64,000 bases of DNA from an uncultured Pirellulaceae bacterium (GCA_937967505.1 CALCJM010000004.1:21389-85388), one strand, 5' to 3'; positions 1-10,278 are shown, numbered from the stretch's first letter. Notes: generated by a model not told the origin, from the sequence alone. Made by a program: numbers and translations.

Positions 1-1
1 T

Positions 2-310
2 CAGGCGTCTGAACTGGTTGGCGCGTTCGAACTAAATGCGCGAGAGGACAATACGGGGCGTTACCATCCTGCACTGCTGGTGATTAATCGTGACGGCACC
101 GGAAGTATTCGCAACAGTGACAATCAGGGCGGCATCAACCCGGGATCGATGCGCGAGGTCGATGTGATGATTGGCGAGGAGTACGTCACCAATCTGTCAT
201 TTTCTCCATCGGACCTGACCATTTCAACCAACAGTGTTCCAGAACCTTCCTCAGCAATCTTGTGTTTATTGGCCATTGCTGGAGCTGCGGTACGTCGACG
301 ACGCGCGTAA
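2..310 (+). CDS. C-terminal part of a PEP-CTERM sorted surface protein (5' end outside window)
   Basis: The reading frame is open from the left edge, so the gene begins before the window; only about 102 residues are visible. The last 24 residues have the full PEP-CTERM layout: a VPEP motif, a hydrophobic stretch (SSAILCLLAIAGAAV) and a terminal RRRR cluster. In known systems this tail anchors the exported protein in the inner membrane until an exosortase cleaves near PEP and transfers it to the cell surface or matrix. The upstream part has no recognised domain; it contains a short segment reading NRDGTGSIRNSDNQGG. An exosortase gene lies about 60 kb away in this window and could be the processing enzyme. 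A GTG at 80 could be an internal start but is not needed, since the frame continues upstream. Confidence 0.85.
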   Translation, partial: QASELVGAFELNAREDNTGRYHPALLVINRDGTGSIRNSDNQGGINPGSMREVDVMIGEEYVTNLSFSPSDLTISTNSVPEPSSAILCLLAIAGAAVRRRRA

Positions 311-331
311 AGGATCGATAAGGAATTTTGG

Positions 332-3300
332 ATGTGGAGATTTTGGATCGATGTCGGCGGAACGTTTACGGATTGCTTGGCGATATCGCCTGACGGGAAT
401 CAACATCAGACCAAAGTGCTCAGCAGCGGGGTGACCAAAGGATCGATTTCTAGGTTCGATTCCGATCGCATTATTGTCTCTGTAAGTTTTGGTGGCTATC
501 CTGCGGGATTCTGGGCAGGCGCGACGTTGAGTCTGATTGACGCACATGGGCGGGTATTGAAGTCCACAGCCGTGCGGTCATTTTCGGTTTCTGATCGACA
601 GCAACGGTTTGAACTTCAGCACGTCATCACAGCCGACACCGCGCGACTTACTCGCCAGATCGAATTGTCAGCGGGTGTTCACGCCCCGATTGTTGCGATT
701 CGCCAAATCATGGGATTACCGATTTCCCGGCCGATACCCGATTGTCAGGTACAGTTGGGAACAACGCGCGGTACCAACGCATTGCTGACGCGCTCCGGGG
801 CAAAGGTGGCGCTGATCACTTCTGCCGGTTTTCGCGATTTGTTGAAGATTGGTGATCAAGCGCGGCCGCATCTATTTCAGCTGGCGATCAAAAAATCGGC
901 ACCGCTTTTTTTCCAGGCCGAAGAGGTCAGCGCACGCATTCTGTCCGATGGAACCGTTCGGCAACCGATCGACGAAAATGCGGTGCGGGAAATGCTCGAT
1001 GCGCTCCAACGCTCTGGTGTAACTTCAATCGCCGTGTGTCTGATGCATAGCTTCCGTTTTCCACAGCATGAACGGATCGTTGGGCGGCTGGCAAGCGCGG
1101 CCGGGTTCGAAGAAGTGCGGCTCTCGCACGAAGTGTCTCCACTGATCAAGATCGTGCCTCGGGCTGAAACGACGGTTCTCGACGCTTATTTAAATCCGGT
1201 GATTCGAAGCTATCTGGATGAGATCGAGAATGAGCTCTCGAATCAATCGACGCTGCGGTTGATGACCTCGGCAGGAGGGCTGGTGAGACGCGCCAATTTT
1301 TCCGGCAAGGATTCCGTTTTGTCCGGGCCAGCGGGCGGTGTCGTGGGGGCAGTACGAATCGGGCAGCAGGCCGGATTTGAAAAAGTGATTGGCTTCGACA
1401 TGGGTGGGACGAGCACTGATGTCTCGCGGTTTGATGGGCGGTTCGAAATGGAATTCGAAAGCCGCAAGGCGGGTGTACGGATGCTCGCGCCGATGCTGGC
1501 GATCGAGACAGTTGCCGCCGGGGGTGGATCGGTGTGCTGGTTTGATGGAACGCGCTTACAGGTGGGGCCGCAGAGCGCCGGTTCGAATCCGGGGCCAGCC
1601 TGTTATGGCAAGGATGGGCCGCTGACGGTGACCGACATCAATTTGTTTCTTGGGCGTATCGATGAAGGTCTGTTTCCGTTTGCACTCGACCAGGCCGCTA
1701 CCGCGCGAAAGCTGGAGAGGCTTTGTGATGAGTTGCAACAGGCGGGGTACGACTATACCCCCACGGTGTTGGCAGAGGGGTTTTTGTCAATCGCCAATAA
1801 CAATATGGCTGCTGCGATTGAAAGTGTGTCTGTACGTAAAGGCTACGACCCCAAAGACTATGCGTTGCTGTCGTTTGGCGGTGCAGGTGCGCAGCATTGT
1901 TGTGCCGTGGCAGAGCGGCTGGGGATCAAGACGATTCTGGACCATCGACAAAGTAGTATTTTGAGCGCTGTGGGAATCGCGCTGGCGGAGGAAACGGCTC
2001 ACGCGGTTAAAGGTGTCCTGCGAAGCATTGACGAAACCAGCGATGCGTTCTTAAAAGCTGTCTTTGCCAAACTGGAGCAGCAGGTAGCCTGGAAACTGAA
2101 GAACAGCAATGCGGATTTGAGCACAATCAAGTTTGATCGCCGGCTGGAAGTTAGATATGAGGGGTTGGATGCCGCGTTGTTGATCGATGCGGATGATGTG
2201 GGTTCTGCGTTGCCGTTGTTTTTGCAAAAGCATCAGCAATTTTACGGATACACGCAGGATCGAATGGTGGAGGTTGTGGCCGCCCGGTTGCAGGGGACGT
2301 TGCCTCGGGAAAGTCAAAAAAAGCAGCATTGGCCCTCGTTTACCGATCGTAATTTCCAGGTGGATCATGGCGCTGCCGGAGCATCGCTGTTGCGCAGTAG
2401 CCTGACGGTGGGTGATTCGATTCCCGGTCCGGCGATGATCGTTGATGTGTTTTCGACGACGATCATTGATGCCGGTTGGGTGGCACGGGTCGGACCGGAG
2501 GCGAATTTGCGAATCGAGCAACTGGAATTGGAAACGGCTGTGAAAACTGATCGGACAGCTGTGATTCAGCGTGCGGATCCTGTCGAACTGGAAATTTTCA
2601 ATCAGCACTTTGCCTCGATCGCGGCTCAGATGGGATTGTGTTTGCAAAAGACATCCATCAGCGTCAACGTCAAGGAACGACTGGATTTTAGCTGTGCGAT
2701 TTTTACATCGTTGGGAGACCTCGTTGTCAACGCGCCGCACATCCCGGTACACTTGGGCGCGATGAGTGCAACGGTGCGGGAAATTATTCGGCTGAATCCC
2801 GAGGTGGATTCGGGGGATGTATTTGTTACCAACGACCCTTACGGTGGCGGTTCGCATTTGCCGGACGTGACGGTGGTTTCCCCTGTTTATGTTGGAACCG
2901 GGACCGATGGTAGTCAGCCGGCATTCTGGGTGGCCAGTCGTTCGCATCACGCGGAAATCGGCGGGAAAACGCCCGGTTCAATGCCACCTGATGCCGTTTC
3001 TCTGGCGGAGGAAGGTGTGCTAATTTCCAATTTTAAATTGGTCGATCGCGGCAAGGAAAAGTTTGAAGAGTTGGAACGTCTGCTGAGCAGCGGATCGTAT
3101 CCATCCAGAAGCGTGCGGGAAAATCTTGCTGATATACGGGCGCAGATTGCCGCAAACCAATCGGGAAGCCGTGATTTGGTGAAGCTGGTTTTGGATCATG
3201 GACGACAGAAAGTAATGTCCTATATGGGATTCATTCAAGATGCGGCTGCTGTGCAGTGTCGTGCGGCCATAGGGGACTTATCCGACGGCGAATACACGTT

Positions 3301-4129
3301 TTCTGACGTGCTGGACAATAGAGCGATGATCTGTGTGAGAGTCTTGGTTGATGGCCAATCCATGACGATTGATTTTGACGGAACAGATGCCGTGTTGGCC
3401 GGGAATCAGAACGCGAATCCGGCTATCGTCCGATCGGCGGTGATGTACGTTTTGCGAATGTTGATCCAGTCCGACATTCCGTTAAACGAGGGCGTGATGA
3501 AGCCCGTGACGGTCACCATTCCGGAGAACTGTTTTCTTAATCCCGGGCGGGGGAAGAGTCCGAAATTCAGTCCACCTGTCGTCGGCGGTAACGTGGAGAC
3601 GTCGCAACGTGTGGTGGATGTTTTGCTTGGCGCATTGGGAATTGCGGCCGCCAGCCAAGGTACGATGAATAACTGGCTGATGGGAGACGCGACGTTTGGC
3701 TACTACGAAACGATCGGCGGCGGTTCCGGTGCGACGAAGGATAGCGCTGGGGCGGATGCGGTTCATGTTCACATGACCAATACACGTTTGACAGATCCGG
3801 AAATTCTGGAAACGCGGTATCCGGTGGTGTTGCGCGAGTTCTCGATTCGACGCGACAGCGGCGGAAAGGGGAAACAGCGTGGCGGCGATGGAATGGTGCG
3901 GGAGGTTGAGTTTCTGAAGCCGTTGCAGGTATCGTTGCTGACCAACCGGAGAAATTGCTCGCCGTGGGGGCTTGGTGGCGGAGAGGATGGCAAAGCCGGC
4001 AGGAATATACTGATTCGGCTTGGTGGTGCGCGGGCCGACTTGCCAAGTTCAGCACAATTGGAAGTGGACGTTGGGGATGTGCTTCGCCTCGAGACGCCAG
4101 GTGGTGGTGGCTTTGGAATGAAGAATTAG
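332..4129 (+). CDS. Hydantoinase A/B fusion, 5-oxoprolinase-like ATP-dependent amidohydrolase
   Basis: At 1265 residues this is the length of single-chain 5-oxoprolinases, in which the HyuA and HyuB subunits are fused. The N-terminal Hydant_A_N domain begins with IDVGGTFTD (about residue 5). The ATPase-like HyuA core carries GFDMGGTSTD (about residue 355). The HyuB part starts near residue 749 with DPVELEIFNQHF and contains NDPYGGGSHLPD. Family members hydrolyse 5-oxo-L-proline or hydantoins to open-chain amino acids with ATP hydrolysis, in the cytoplasm. The exact substrate cannot be read from sequence. The ATG at 332 has an AAGGA-type ribosome site about 12 bases upstream and sits 21 bases after the PEP-CTERM gene, so co-transcription is possible although the functions are unrelated. 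No truncation or frameshift is seen. Confidence 0.9.
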   Translation: MWRFWIDVGGTFTDCLAISPDGNQHQTKVLSSGVTKGSISRFDSDRIIVSVSFGGYPAGFWAGATLSLIDAHGRVLKSTAVRSFSVSDRQQRFELQHVITADTARLTRQIELSAGVHAPIVAIRQIMGLPISRPIPDCQVQLGTTRGTNALLTRSGAKVALITSAGFRDLLKIGDQARPHLFQLAIKKSAPLFFQAEEVSARILSDGTVRQPIDENAVREMLDALQRSGVTSIAVCLMHSFRFPQHERIVGRLASAAGFEEVRLSHEVSPLIKIVPRAETTVLDAYLNPVIRSYLDEIENELSNQSTLRLMTSAGGLVRRANFSGKDSVLSGPAGGVVGAVRIGQQAGFEKVIGFDMGGTSTDVSRFDGRFEMEFESRKAGVRMLAPMLAIETVAAGGGSVCWFDGTRLQVGPQSAGSNPGPACYGKDGPLTVTDINLFLGRIDEGLFPFALDQAATARKLERLCDELQQAGYDYTPTVLAEGFLSIANNNMAAAIESVSVRKGYDPKDYALLSFGGAGAQHCCAVAERLGIKTILDHRQSSILSAVGIALAEETAHAVKGVLRSIDETSDAFLKAVFAKLEQQVAWKLKNSNADLSTIKFDRRLEVRYEGLDAALLIDADDVGSALPLFLQKHQQFYGYTQDRMVEVVAARLQGTLPRESQKKQHWPSFTDRNFQVDHGAAGASLLRSSLTVGDSIPGPAMIVDVFSTTIIDAGWVARVGPEANLRIEQLELETAVKTDRTAVIQRADPVELEIFNQHFASIAAQMGLCLQKTSISVNVKERLDFSCAIFTSLGDLVVNAPHIPVHLGAMSATVREIIRLNPEVDSGDVFVTNDPYGGGSHLPDVTVVSPVYVGTGTDGSQPAFWVASRSHHAEIGGKTPGSMPPDAVSLAEEGVLISNFKLVDRGKEKFEELERLLSSGSYPSRSVRENLADIRAQIAANQSGSRDLVKLVLDHGRQKVMSYMGFIQDAAAVQCRAAIGDLSDGEYTFSDVLDNRAMICVRVLVDGQSMTIDFDGTDAVLAGNQNANPAIVRSAVMYVLRMLIQSDIPLNEGVMKPVTVTIPENCFLNPGRGKSPKFSPPVVGGNVETSQRVVDVLLGALGIAAASQGTMNNWLMGDATFGYYETIGGGSGATKDSAGADAVHVHMTNTRLTDPEILETRYPVVLREFSIRRDSGGKGKQRGGDGMVREVEFLKPLQVSLLTNRRNCSPWGLGGGEDGKAGRNILIRLGGARADLPSSAQLEVDVGDVLRLETPGGGGFGMKN

Positions 4130-4249
4130 CAGGTCGCTCTCCGAAAGAGGCACTCGCTTTGAAGAGACGTACGATCCTTTTCGAATCAAAGCTGTAGAGG
4201 CAACCGGCACATTTGCAGAACATGTAGCGGAGCAATGACAGAGGGGCCC

Positions 4250-4294
4250 ACGTTCGGTTCGCGCAGACTTGCAGTTGTTGCGTGAACCGAACGT
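4250..4294. terminator. Inverted repeat between convergent genes, probable bidirectional terminator
   Basis: Two 14-base arms, ACGTTCGGTTCGCG at 4250-4263 and CGTGAACCGAACGT at 4281-4294, pair with one mismatch around a 17-base loop. They lie between the stop of the oxoprolinase-like gene (plus) and the stop of ilvN (minus), where a shared terminator is expected. There is no long T-run on either side, so intrinsic termination is not certain. Confidence 0.5.
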
Positions 4295-4342
4295 TATTCC
4301 GACGGAGCGAAATCCGACTATCATTGCCCCAGAACGAGCTGA

Positions 4343-4882
4343 TTATGTGATCTGTTCGCCACGCGCCATCACGACGCTACCGGTACGAACGATCTCGATG
4401 ATTTCAAATTGCGATAGCATCGTTTCTGCCGCATCAACCTTGCCCGGATCCCCCTGGATCAACGCGATCATCGAAGTTGGTGTCAGATCGACGGTCTTGC
4501 CACCGAAGTGCTCGATCACGTGCAAGGCTTCCGTGCGGTCTTCTTTCTTGGCGATGAATTTAATCAGCGCCAGTTCCTTGATCACTGAATCTTCCGGAGT
4601 GTGTTCGTAAACGTGAATCACGTCAATCAATTTGTCGACCTGTTTGTTGATCTGGTCCAGGCCTTCAGGATCACCGGAAATTCCGATCGTCATGCGGGCG
4701 TATTCGTCATCGCGCCCTTCAGAGACAACCAGAGAGTCGATGTTAAAAGCGCGACGGGCAAAGACCTGACAGATACGCATCAGCATGCCGGGTTTGTTTT
4801 TGGCAAGAACCGACAGAGTGTGCGAATTGGAGCGATTGCTTCTGGCGACAGGCGTGTCGGTAGTAACAATTGTTTTAATCAT
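4343..4882 (-). CDS. ilvN: Acetolactate synthase small (regulatory) subunit
   Basis: This 179-residue protein has the normal length of the long IlvN/IlvH type. The N-terminal ACT domain (about residues 22-95) shows HTLSVLAKNKPGMLMRICQV and the following ARRAFNIDSL. The second half is the usual ALS_ss_C domain (KFIAKKEDRTEALHV, IALIQGDPGKVDA). It binds the large subunit, raises its activity and normally mediates valine feedback inhibition in branched-chain amino acid synthesis. It lies 59 bases downstream of ilvB on the same strand, so the two form an ilvBN operon. The start ATG at 4882 is the only reasonable one. Confidence 0.95.
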   Translation of the reverse strand: MIKTIVTTDTPVARSNRSNSHTLSVLAKNKPGMLMRICQVFARRAFNIDSLVVSEGRDDEYARMTIGISGDPEGLDQINKQVDKLIDVIHVYEHTPEDSVIKELALIKFIAKKEDRTEALHVIEHFGGKTVDLTPTSMIALIQGDPGKVDAAETMLSQFEIIEIVRTGSVVMARGEQIT

Positions 4883-4941
4883 TGAATCAACATCATTGAG
4901 TGTGAGGAAATGCGGTTACAAGGTCCGGATTAACGGAGCCG

Positions 4942-6675
4942 TTAAGTAGACCCGATTGGCTTGGCCATCTTCTCTTTTGGTGGCTCAAGAATCATGTCTT
5001 CCAGAGCCGCACCGGCAGGAATCATTGGGAACACGTTATCTGTTTTGACGCATTCGGCGTGGATCAAAATTGGGCCATCGTTGTAGGCCAACGCCTCTTC
5101 AATTTTGCGCGAGACATCAGCCGGACGTTTCATGTAAACGCTGGGGATATCGTAGGCGGCGGCCAGCTTGCAGAAGTCGGGGTTGCCGACTAGGTCCACA
5201 CCGGAGGTGCGATCTTCGTAGAACAACTCCTGCCACTGGCGAACCATACCCAGATAATGATTGTTCAGGACCACAATTTTAATCGGTAGTTTATGAATGG
5301 CTGCCGTCGAAAGTTCGAACGCGGTCATCTGGAAACCGCCATCGCCCGAAATCGAGATCACGGTTTTGTCCGGACAGCCCAGTGCCGCGCCAATGGCTGC
5401 CGGGAAGCCAAAGCCCATCGTTCCCGCACCGCCAGAAGATAACCAGTGATACGACTCATCATTTTTATAGAATTGAGCCGCCCACATCTGATGCTGGCCC
5501 ACATCGGTGGAAACGATCGCTTTGCCTTCGGTTTGTTGGTACAGTTCGTGGATCACCTGCTGCATCTTCAAACCGCCCTGCTTTTTGAATCCAAGCGGGA
5601 ATTTGGTTTTGTTGCTCTCCATTTTTGCCAGCCACTGTTCGGTCGGCAGTGTCTTGACGCGCTTGTGCGCGTTCAGTTTTTTCAGAGCTGCGGTTGCATC
5701 ACCAATGATCTGAATATCGGGACGAACCATTTTGTCCATTTCGGCCGAATCAATATCAATGTGAATGATCTTGGCATCCGCACAGAACTTGTCGGCTTGT
5801 CCAATGATGCGATCATCAAAACGCGATCCGACATTAATCAACAGGTCGCAATCAACCATGGCCTTATTGGCGTAGGCGGTGCCATGCATCCCCAGCATCC
5901 CTAGCGACAGTTCGTGGCTTTCCGGGAACACGCCTTTACCCAGCAGCGTCGATGTCACCGGTGCCTGGAGAGTGGTGGCCAACTTCATCAACTCTTCGTC
6001 GGCGCGGGAGATCATACAACCATGACCCGCCAGAATCACGGGCTTTTGAGATTGCGAAATTAAACGAGCAGCGTCGTCGATGTCTTTGTCTGTGAAGAGA
6101 TTAGCTTCATCCGGTTTGTAACCCGGCAACTGCATCGGTGCATTCATATCGCCGGTGAAATCACCCTGGGAAACGTCTTTGGGAACGTCGATCAGCACAG
6201 GGCCGGGGCGACCAGTGGTGGAAATGTGATAGGCCTCCCGCGCGACGCGCGGGAGGTCGTTGGACTCTTTCACCAAGTAGTTGTGTTTGACCACTGGGAT
6301 CGTAATACCAAAGATGTCGGCTTCCTGGAAAGCGTCTTTGCCCAACATCCAGGTCACTTGTTGGCCGCAGAGTACGATCATCGGAACGGAATCCATCATT
6401 GCCGTCATCAGACCGGTAACGGTGTTTCCTGCACCCGGGCCGGAGGTTACCAAAACTGCAGCGGGTTTACCGGTGGCTCGCGCGTATCCGTCAGCCATAT
6501 GAACAGCACCCTGTTCGTGGCGGACAAGGATGAACTTCATTTTGGTTTTGACGGTTTCCAAAGCATCGAAAATTGGAATTGCGGCACCGCCGGAATAGCC
6601 AAAAATGTACTCGATTCCCAGATCATCAAGAGTCTTGATCAGGGCCTGTGCGCCGTCATATTTTTGCGTAGTCAT
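4942..6675 (-). CDS. ilvB: Acetolactate synthase large (catalytic) subunit
   Basis: The 577-residue TPP enzyme joins two pyruvates to acetolactate, or pyruvate and 2-oxobutyrate to acetohydroxybutyrate, the first common step to valine, leucine and isoleucine. The three-domain layout is intact: the N-terminal pyrimidine-binding domain with [15 protein letters not shown] and [19 protein letters not shown], where the catalytic Glu sits in HEQGA; the central FAD-type domain; and a C-terminal pyrophosphate-binding domain with [15 protein letters not shown] and a downstream NN. The ATG at 6675 is preferred over an in-frame TTG at 6690, since the family begins with a short tail before the first domain and GGTGGA precedes this ATG. 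The ilvN partner follows directly. Confidence 0.95.
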   Translation of the reverse strand: MTTQKYDGAQALIKTLDDLGIEYIFGYSGGAAIPIFDALETVKTKMKFILVRHEQGAVHMADGYARATGKPAAVLVTSGPGAGNTVTGLMTAMMDSVPMIVLCGQQVTWMLGKDAFQEADIFGITIPVVKHNYLVKESNDLPRVAREAYHISTTGRPGPVLIDVPKDVSQGDFTGDMNAPMQLPGYKPDEANLFTDKDIDDAARLISQSQKPVILAGHGCMISRADEELMKLATTLQAPVTSTLLGKGVFPESHELSLGMLGMHGTAYANKAMVDCDLLINVGSRFDDRIIGQADKFCADAKIIHIDIDSAEMDKMVRPDIQIIGDATAALKKLNAHKRVKTLPTEQWLAKMESNKTKFPLGFKKQGGLKMQQVIHELYQQTEGKAIVSTDVGQHQMWAAQFYKNDESYHWLSSGGAGTMGFGFPAAIGAALGCPDKTVISISGDGGFQMTAFELSTAAIHKLPIKIVVLNNHYLGMVRQWQELFYEDRTSGVDLVGNPDFCKLAAAYDIPSVYMKRPADVSRKIEEALAYNDGPILIHAECVKTDNVFPMIPAGAALEDMILEPPKEKMAKPIGST

Positions 6676-7058
6676 GCCAAAATCCACCAAAATTGTGAAA
6701 GTACCGGTCTCTCAGCGGCTGAAGGCTGCCAAAAAACGCTTTATCTAACCGAACTTTATATAGTTTCGGGGAAATGGCAAGCGAAAATTGGTGAAAAATG
6801 GTGAAGTTTGGCTTGGTGTGCCTTTTCGATGCTGTCAAATGAAGGTCTAAGGGCCAATGTTGAGTTTTCAAGCCGTTTTCTGCTTCGAAAATGAGCTCTG
6901 CAAGCCGAAATTGGTTCGCCTGACGGCAGGTCGGGCCACGTTGGTATCCGTCCGGCAATCAATCAGCGAAACAGAGGCGATACAAAAGAAAATGTGAGAA
7001 AAGGATCCATTCCCGTGGCAGCCCTGTGTTTTTCGCATAAGCATCAGGATGTCGAGGT
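6676..7058. other. Intergenic region upstream of ilvB
   Basis: About 380 bases between the ilvB start and the stop of the next minus-strand gene. Short reading frames exist on the minus strand but show no domain or codon pattern that would support a gene. The ilvB promoter should lie here; no clear box pair was identified, and no leader peptide rich in Ile, Leu or Val codons was found. Confidence 0.5.
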
Positions 7059-8318
7059 TCAGAACGAGCGCCTGTTGGTGTTGGCCGAAGTTGAGTCGCT
7101 GTGGTGCGGCCGATTTTGTTGGTAGGTGGGTACAGGTTGCCGGTCGCCTTCAAGGATCGAGAACTCCGCCCATACCGGCATATGGCTAGAAACGGAGTTG
7201 GCATCGGTCAGTGACAGGTTGTAGGCCGAAAGAAAATCGAATACCCCCCCCTGCCCTGTAAACTCGACCGTCGCATTTTGGGCAAACACCAAATTGTCAA
7301 ACTGGCTCTCTTTGTCCGTTGAGGTCGCCATATCGTAGACCACCCAAGTCAGCCCGGCACGTTTTCGCATCGCTGATAATCCTCGATCGCCCGCGTTAAA
7401 GTTTCCGGTGATGATGACATCGTCTTCGCCACGACCATCCTGTCGAATGGCTCGGAACAGCTCTCCAAGGTATGCCAGCTCTAGGTCCGGACGGTGCTTG
7501 TCCAGCTGAATGTTGGCCAGAGTGAAGGTAAATGCCTTTTCTGAAGCTACGCCGCGCGTCCGAAACCAGCCCACCAGAGGCTCGCGCGACAGCAGTTCAT
7601 CCGGGTCGTTGACGGAGTACCACTGGGCAAAATCCAGTTCAAGAGTCGCCGAGTCGTACAGGATGACGAACAGCGGATTACCGGGCGAAACCTTGGCCAT
7701 ATCCGAGATAGCACGAAACTTGATTCTGCCGCCGGATCGGGCAGCGGCATTCTTGCCAATGTGCTCCAGCCATGAGATCGACCGAGGGTTAATTTCCTGA
7801 AATGCAAGGATGTCAAACTGGCTGCACAGGTCGGTTAGCATTTCGAGCGTGTGGAGTTGTGCCGTGTCATCGAATTGGTTGTTCATTTTGAAGGATGCGA
7901 TCCGGATCTTGCCTGACGAGCGCGGTGGAAGTCCGACCGCAGAATAGCGCGGTTGACTGGTCAACTGAAAAGGCACCTTCTGCATGCTCCCGCGCAGTGC
8001 GTTCTCCCGTGTGGGTGCTGAAAAATCCGGACGCGAGCCGGAGCGTTTGCGGGTGAATTGTAACGATTGCTGCTTGGACGATTGCCAAACCGAATTGTTC
8101 TTCGATAACTGCGGGGTATTGCCCGTCCAACTCTCAGGCTGCCAATTGCCTGATGGCCATCCGGATGTGAGGCTGGAAATGCCTCGTGGACCGCCCATAC
8201 ACAGCGCGAGGTAGTTGGACAGTCCGCCAGCCTGCTGGATTTGCTGTTGGTTTAATAAAATCCACAGGCCACCGACAATGACCAAGGCAAGCAATACAGT
8301 TTTGAGGAAACGGCTCAT
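7059..8318 (-). CDS. Membrane-anchored endonuclease/exonuclease/phosphatase-fold protein, catalytic residues altered
   Basis: Starting at the ATG at 8318, the 419-residue product opens with a signal anchor (MSRFLKTVLLALVIVGGLW). A linker of about 100 residues follows, then an EEP (DNase I-like) domain: IRIASFKMNNQF, FDILAFQEINPR (metal-binding Glu present), VIITGNFNAGDRG and SSHMPVWAEF. The family normally has GDFN and SDH at the last two sites, so Asp is replaced by Asn and by Ser while the final His is kept. Both Asp residues contribute to catalysis or metal binding in DNase I, so activity is doubtful. The anchor places the domain outside the cytoplasmic membrane. A start 13 codons upstream is possible but would put residues ahead of the signal. 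Confidence 0.8.
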   Translation of the reverse strand: MSRFLKTVLLALVIVGGLWILLNQQQIQQAGGLSNYLALCMGGPRGISSLTSGWPSGNWQPESWTGNTPQLSKNNSVWQSSKQQSLQFTRKRSGSRPDFSAPTRENALRGSMQKVPFQLTSQPRYSAVGLPPRSSGKIRIASFKMNNQFDDTAQLHTLEMLTDLCSQFDILAFQEINPRSISWLEHIGKNAAARSGGRIKFRAISDMAKVSPGNPLFVILYDSATLELDFAQWYSVNDPDELLSREPLVGWFRTRGVASEKAFTFTLANIQLDKHRPDLELAYLGELFRAIRQDGRGEDDVIITGNFNAGDRGLSAMRKRAGLTWVVYDMATSTDKESQFDNLVFAQNATVEFTGQGGVFDFLSAYNLSLTDANSVSSHMPVWAEFSILEGDRQPVPTYQQNRPHHSDSTSANTNRRSF

Positions 8319-8389
8319 ACATAGTGGTTTCGACACGACCGGGCCTGTTCGCCGCAACGGCCGGTCGGCTGACGGTTGTGCTAGCCGAA

Positions 8390-8404
8390 CGGTTAGGCTA
8401 ACCG
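8390..8404. repeat. Short perfect palindrome downstream of the membrane-protein gene
   Basis: CGGTTAG-G-CTAACCG, 7-base arms with a single central base, lies between the stop at 8561 of the upstream minus-strand gene and the start at 8318 of the next. It could be an operator or part of a terminator stem; there is no T-run. Confidence 0.3.
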
Positions 8405-8560
8405 GAATAACCGTTATGCGCTTTAAGATAGACGATCGCTTGGGAAGTGCTGGGCCGTCTGGTGCCTGAAGCGCTCGCTAAGATGCTGAGGATTGTCGGC
8501 CGGTGAAAGAAACGGGACGATAGCGATAGCAAACTATGGTTGCGTCAAAAAAACTGGGGC

Positions 8561-10099
8561 CTACCCCGAAATGCGCGGAGGACGCAGTTCGGCCGTAGCG
8601 GTTCGTCCCGCCAGATTGGTGCGAAAGAATACCAGTAGCATCATCGGCATGTACCACGCGACAAACAGCCCGCCGCCGAACCCATGCCAGAACTGAACCC
8701 CGATCATGATCGCCGCGGTATAGGCGATCAGCACGCCGATGTCTTTTTTAACTGGCCAGATTGTAAAGGACGTGCACAAGATGACAAATGCGATCAGTAG
8801 CGGTAGTCGCCAGATACGATCCCAGCCGAGTGCCCAGACGCCTTCGAGCCCTTCCATCAGCGGTTGCCAGAATCCGAACATCTTCTGAAGCTGTCTGAAG
8901 AAATCGGCAGGCCCCATAGAGGTAAACATTAATCCAACGACACAGAACATAATCGCCAGCCCGAACCAGACCGCAAAACGCCTGACCCCCCGATCCCAGT
9001 AGAAGCTGAGCCATAACGGTAGCAAGAACAGCGGGTAGTAGGACGCACCGGTGGCTAGGCCTAGGAATACCCCGGAGAGTTTTGGATTGCGGAAGCAAAC
9101 TAGCGCCCACAACATCAGTGCAGCGGGTAACGCGTGTTCCACGTGCCCGGTGTAGTACGCTGTATAGGGCAACAATAAATAGACCGAGGAAATCCCAACG
9201 CCCATGTAAAAGCTGTTGAAGTTGTAAACCGAAAACAGGATCAATCCCAATACGATCAGCGATTGGCTGACGATTGCCAGAATCTTCAGTACCAGAATGT
9301 AACGTTCAAGATTGGCTTCCTGTTCGATGACGATATCATCCACCTGGTCGTTGTCAGAGAAGACGGAGATAACGGCGACAAAGAACAGCATCTGGTATCC
9401 GGGGCCGCGTTTACGTAGCGACGACGATTCGGTTTCGTTGGCTGCCTGTCGTTTGGCCATTCGGATCGTCGATTTGACCATGTTTAGTTCATCGGTCGTC
9501 GGTTTGGCGCTGAAAATATTTGCCACCAATAACATGATCAAGCAGACGCCCAAAAAGATCAGCCCTCCCAGCGACAGGTTAGGATTCAGCAATGGTCTGC
9601 GGACCAAAACAGGATCGATCAGCATTCGGATCAGAAAGATACTTCCGACCACAAACAGACCAATGAAGCCGCGCCGTTGCACGATACGGGGAGGTTCGGC
9701 CTGTTCCGCAGCGTTGGGCGTTTCGATGGACGCTGTAGCGGATGGTTCGATTGAGGTCCGGGAATACGTTTCGGAGGACAAACCTGCCGCCAGCGCGTCT
9801 GTCGTTGTTGTCGCCGCAGGTTCGGTGGTGGTCGGCCGGTGGTTGTGGTGCTGGCCGGCCAAGTTAACGCCGTGGTTGACCATAATCAGAAACGGAGCCA
9901 TGCAAATGATCAGCAGCAGATCGAAATTCCGAATGCTCCAGAAACGGTTGAACTTGAAGAAAATCGAAATCATCAGCAACGAAGCTGCGGCGGCCCAAGT
10001 TGTCGGGTCGATCTGCTGATAGGCCAGTAAACAGAAATCCATGTTGGCGCTTGAGTAGATGTCGATTTCGAGTGGGCTGAGGATTAGGTACGCAAACAA
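8561..10099 (-). CDS. Polytopic membrane protein, possibly GT-C-type glycosyltransferase fold
   Basis: The 512-residue protein has roughly 12 predicted hydrophobic segments, for example FDLLLIICMAPFLIMVNHG, LGGLIFLGVCLIMLLVANIF and a YYPLFLLPLWLSFYW segment. A low-complexity Thr/Ala-rich hydrophilic loop lies near residues 85-130. The segment GVFLGLATGASYYPLFLLP resembles the loops of GT87/DUF2029-type membrane mannosyltransferases, but no catalytic Asp motif was recognised, so this is only a suggestion. An alternative start at 10042 (MDFCLLAYQQ) would remove 19 residues. Its neighbours are unrelated. It would act in the inner membrane. Confidence 0.6.
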   Translation of the reverse strand: MFAYLILSPLEIDIYSSANMDFCLLAYQQIDPTTWAAAASLLMISIFFKFNRFWSIRNFDLLLIICMAPFLIMVNHGVNLAGQHHNHRPTTTEPAATTTTDALAAGLSSETYSRTSIEPSATASIETPNAAEQAEPPRIVQRRGFIGLFVVGSIFLIRMLIDPVLVRRPLLNPNLSLGGLIFLGVCLIMLLVANIFSAKPTTDELNMVKSTIRMAKRQAANETESSSLRKRGPGYQMLFFVAVISVFSDNDQVDDIVIEQEANLERYILVLKILAIVSQSLIVLGLILFSVYNFNSFYMGVGISSVYLLLPYTAYYTGHVEHALPAALMLWALVCFRNPKLSGVFLGLATGASYYPLFLLPLWLSFYWDRGVRRFAVWFGLAIMFCVVGLMFTSMGPADFFRQLQKMFGFWQPLMEGLEGVWALGWDRIWRLPLLIAFVILCTSFTIWPVKKDIGVLIAYTAAIMIGVQFWHGFGGGLFVAWYMPMMLLVFFRTNLAGRTATAELRPPRISG

Positions 10100-10278
10100 C
10101 TGATTTGTGAATGCGTGCCGGGAGTGTCAGTTTGCTTGAACTGGACAAAAAATACAAGCCTGGCATTCCGCGCCGGGGCGTCTATCGCGTTTTCAGGACA
10201 GGTTCGTCTCCCGGGGAATGGCAACATGGTGAGTTTTGGGAGTTTAATCAGATGAAAATACGGCTGCGTAAAATCATT

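Noticed and set aside
2051..2950. A 299-codon open frame on the minus strand opposite the oxoprolinase-like gene
   Set aside because: It lies wholly within a well-supported gene, has no recognisable domain and shows the composition of an antisense shadow.
6656..7204. Two short minus-strand frames upstream of ilvB
   Set aside because: No domain, no ribosome site, no link to branched-chain attenuation; treated as non-coding.
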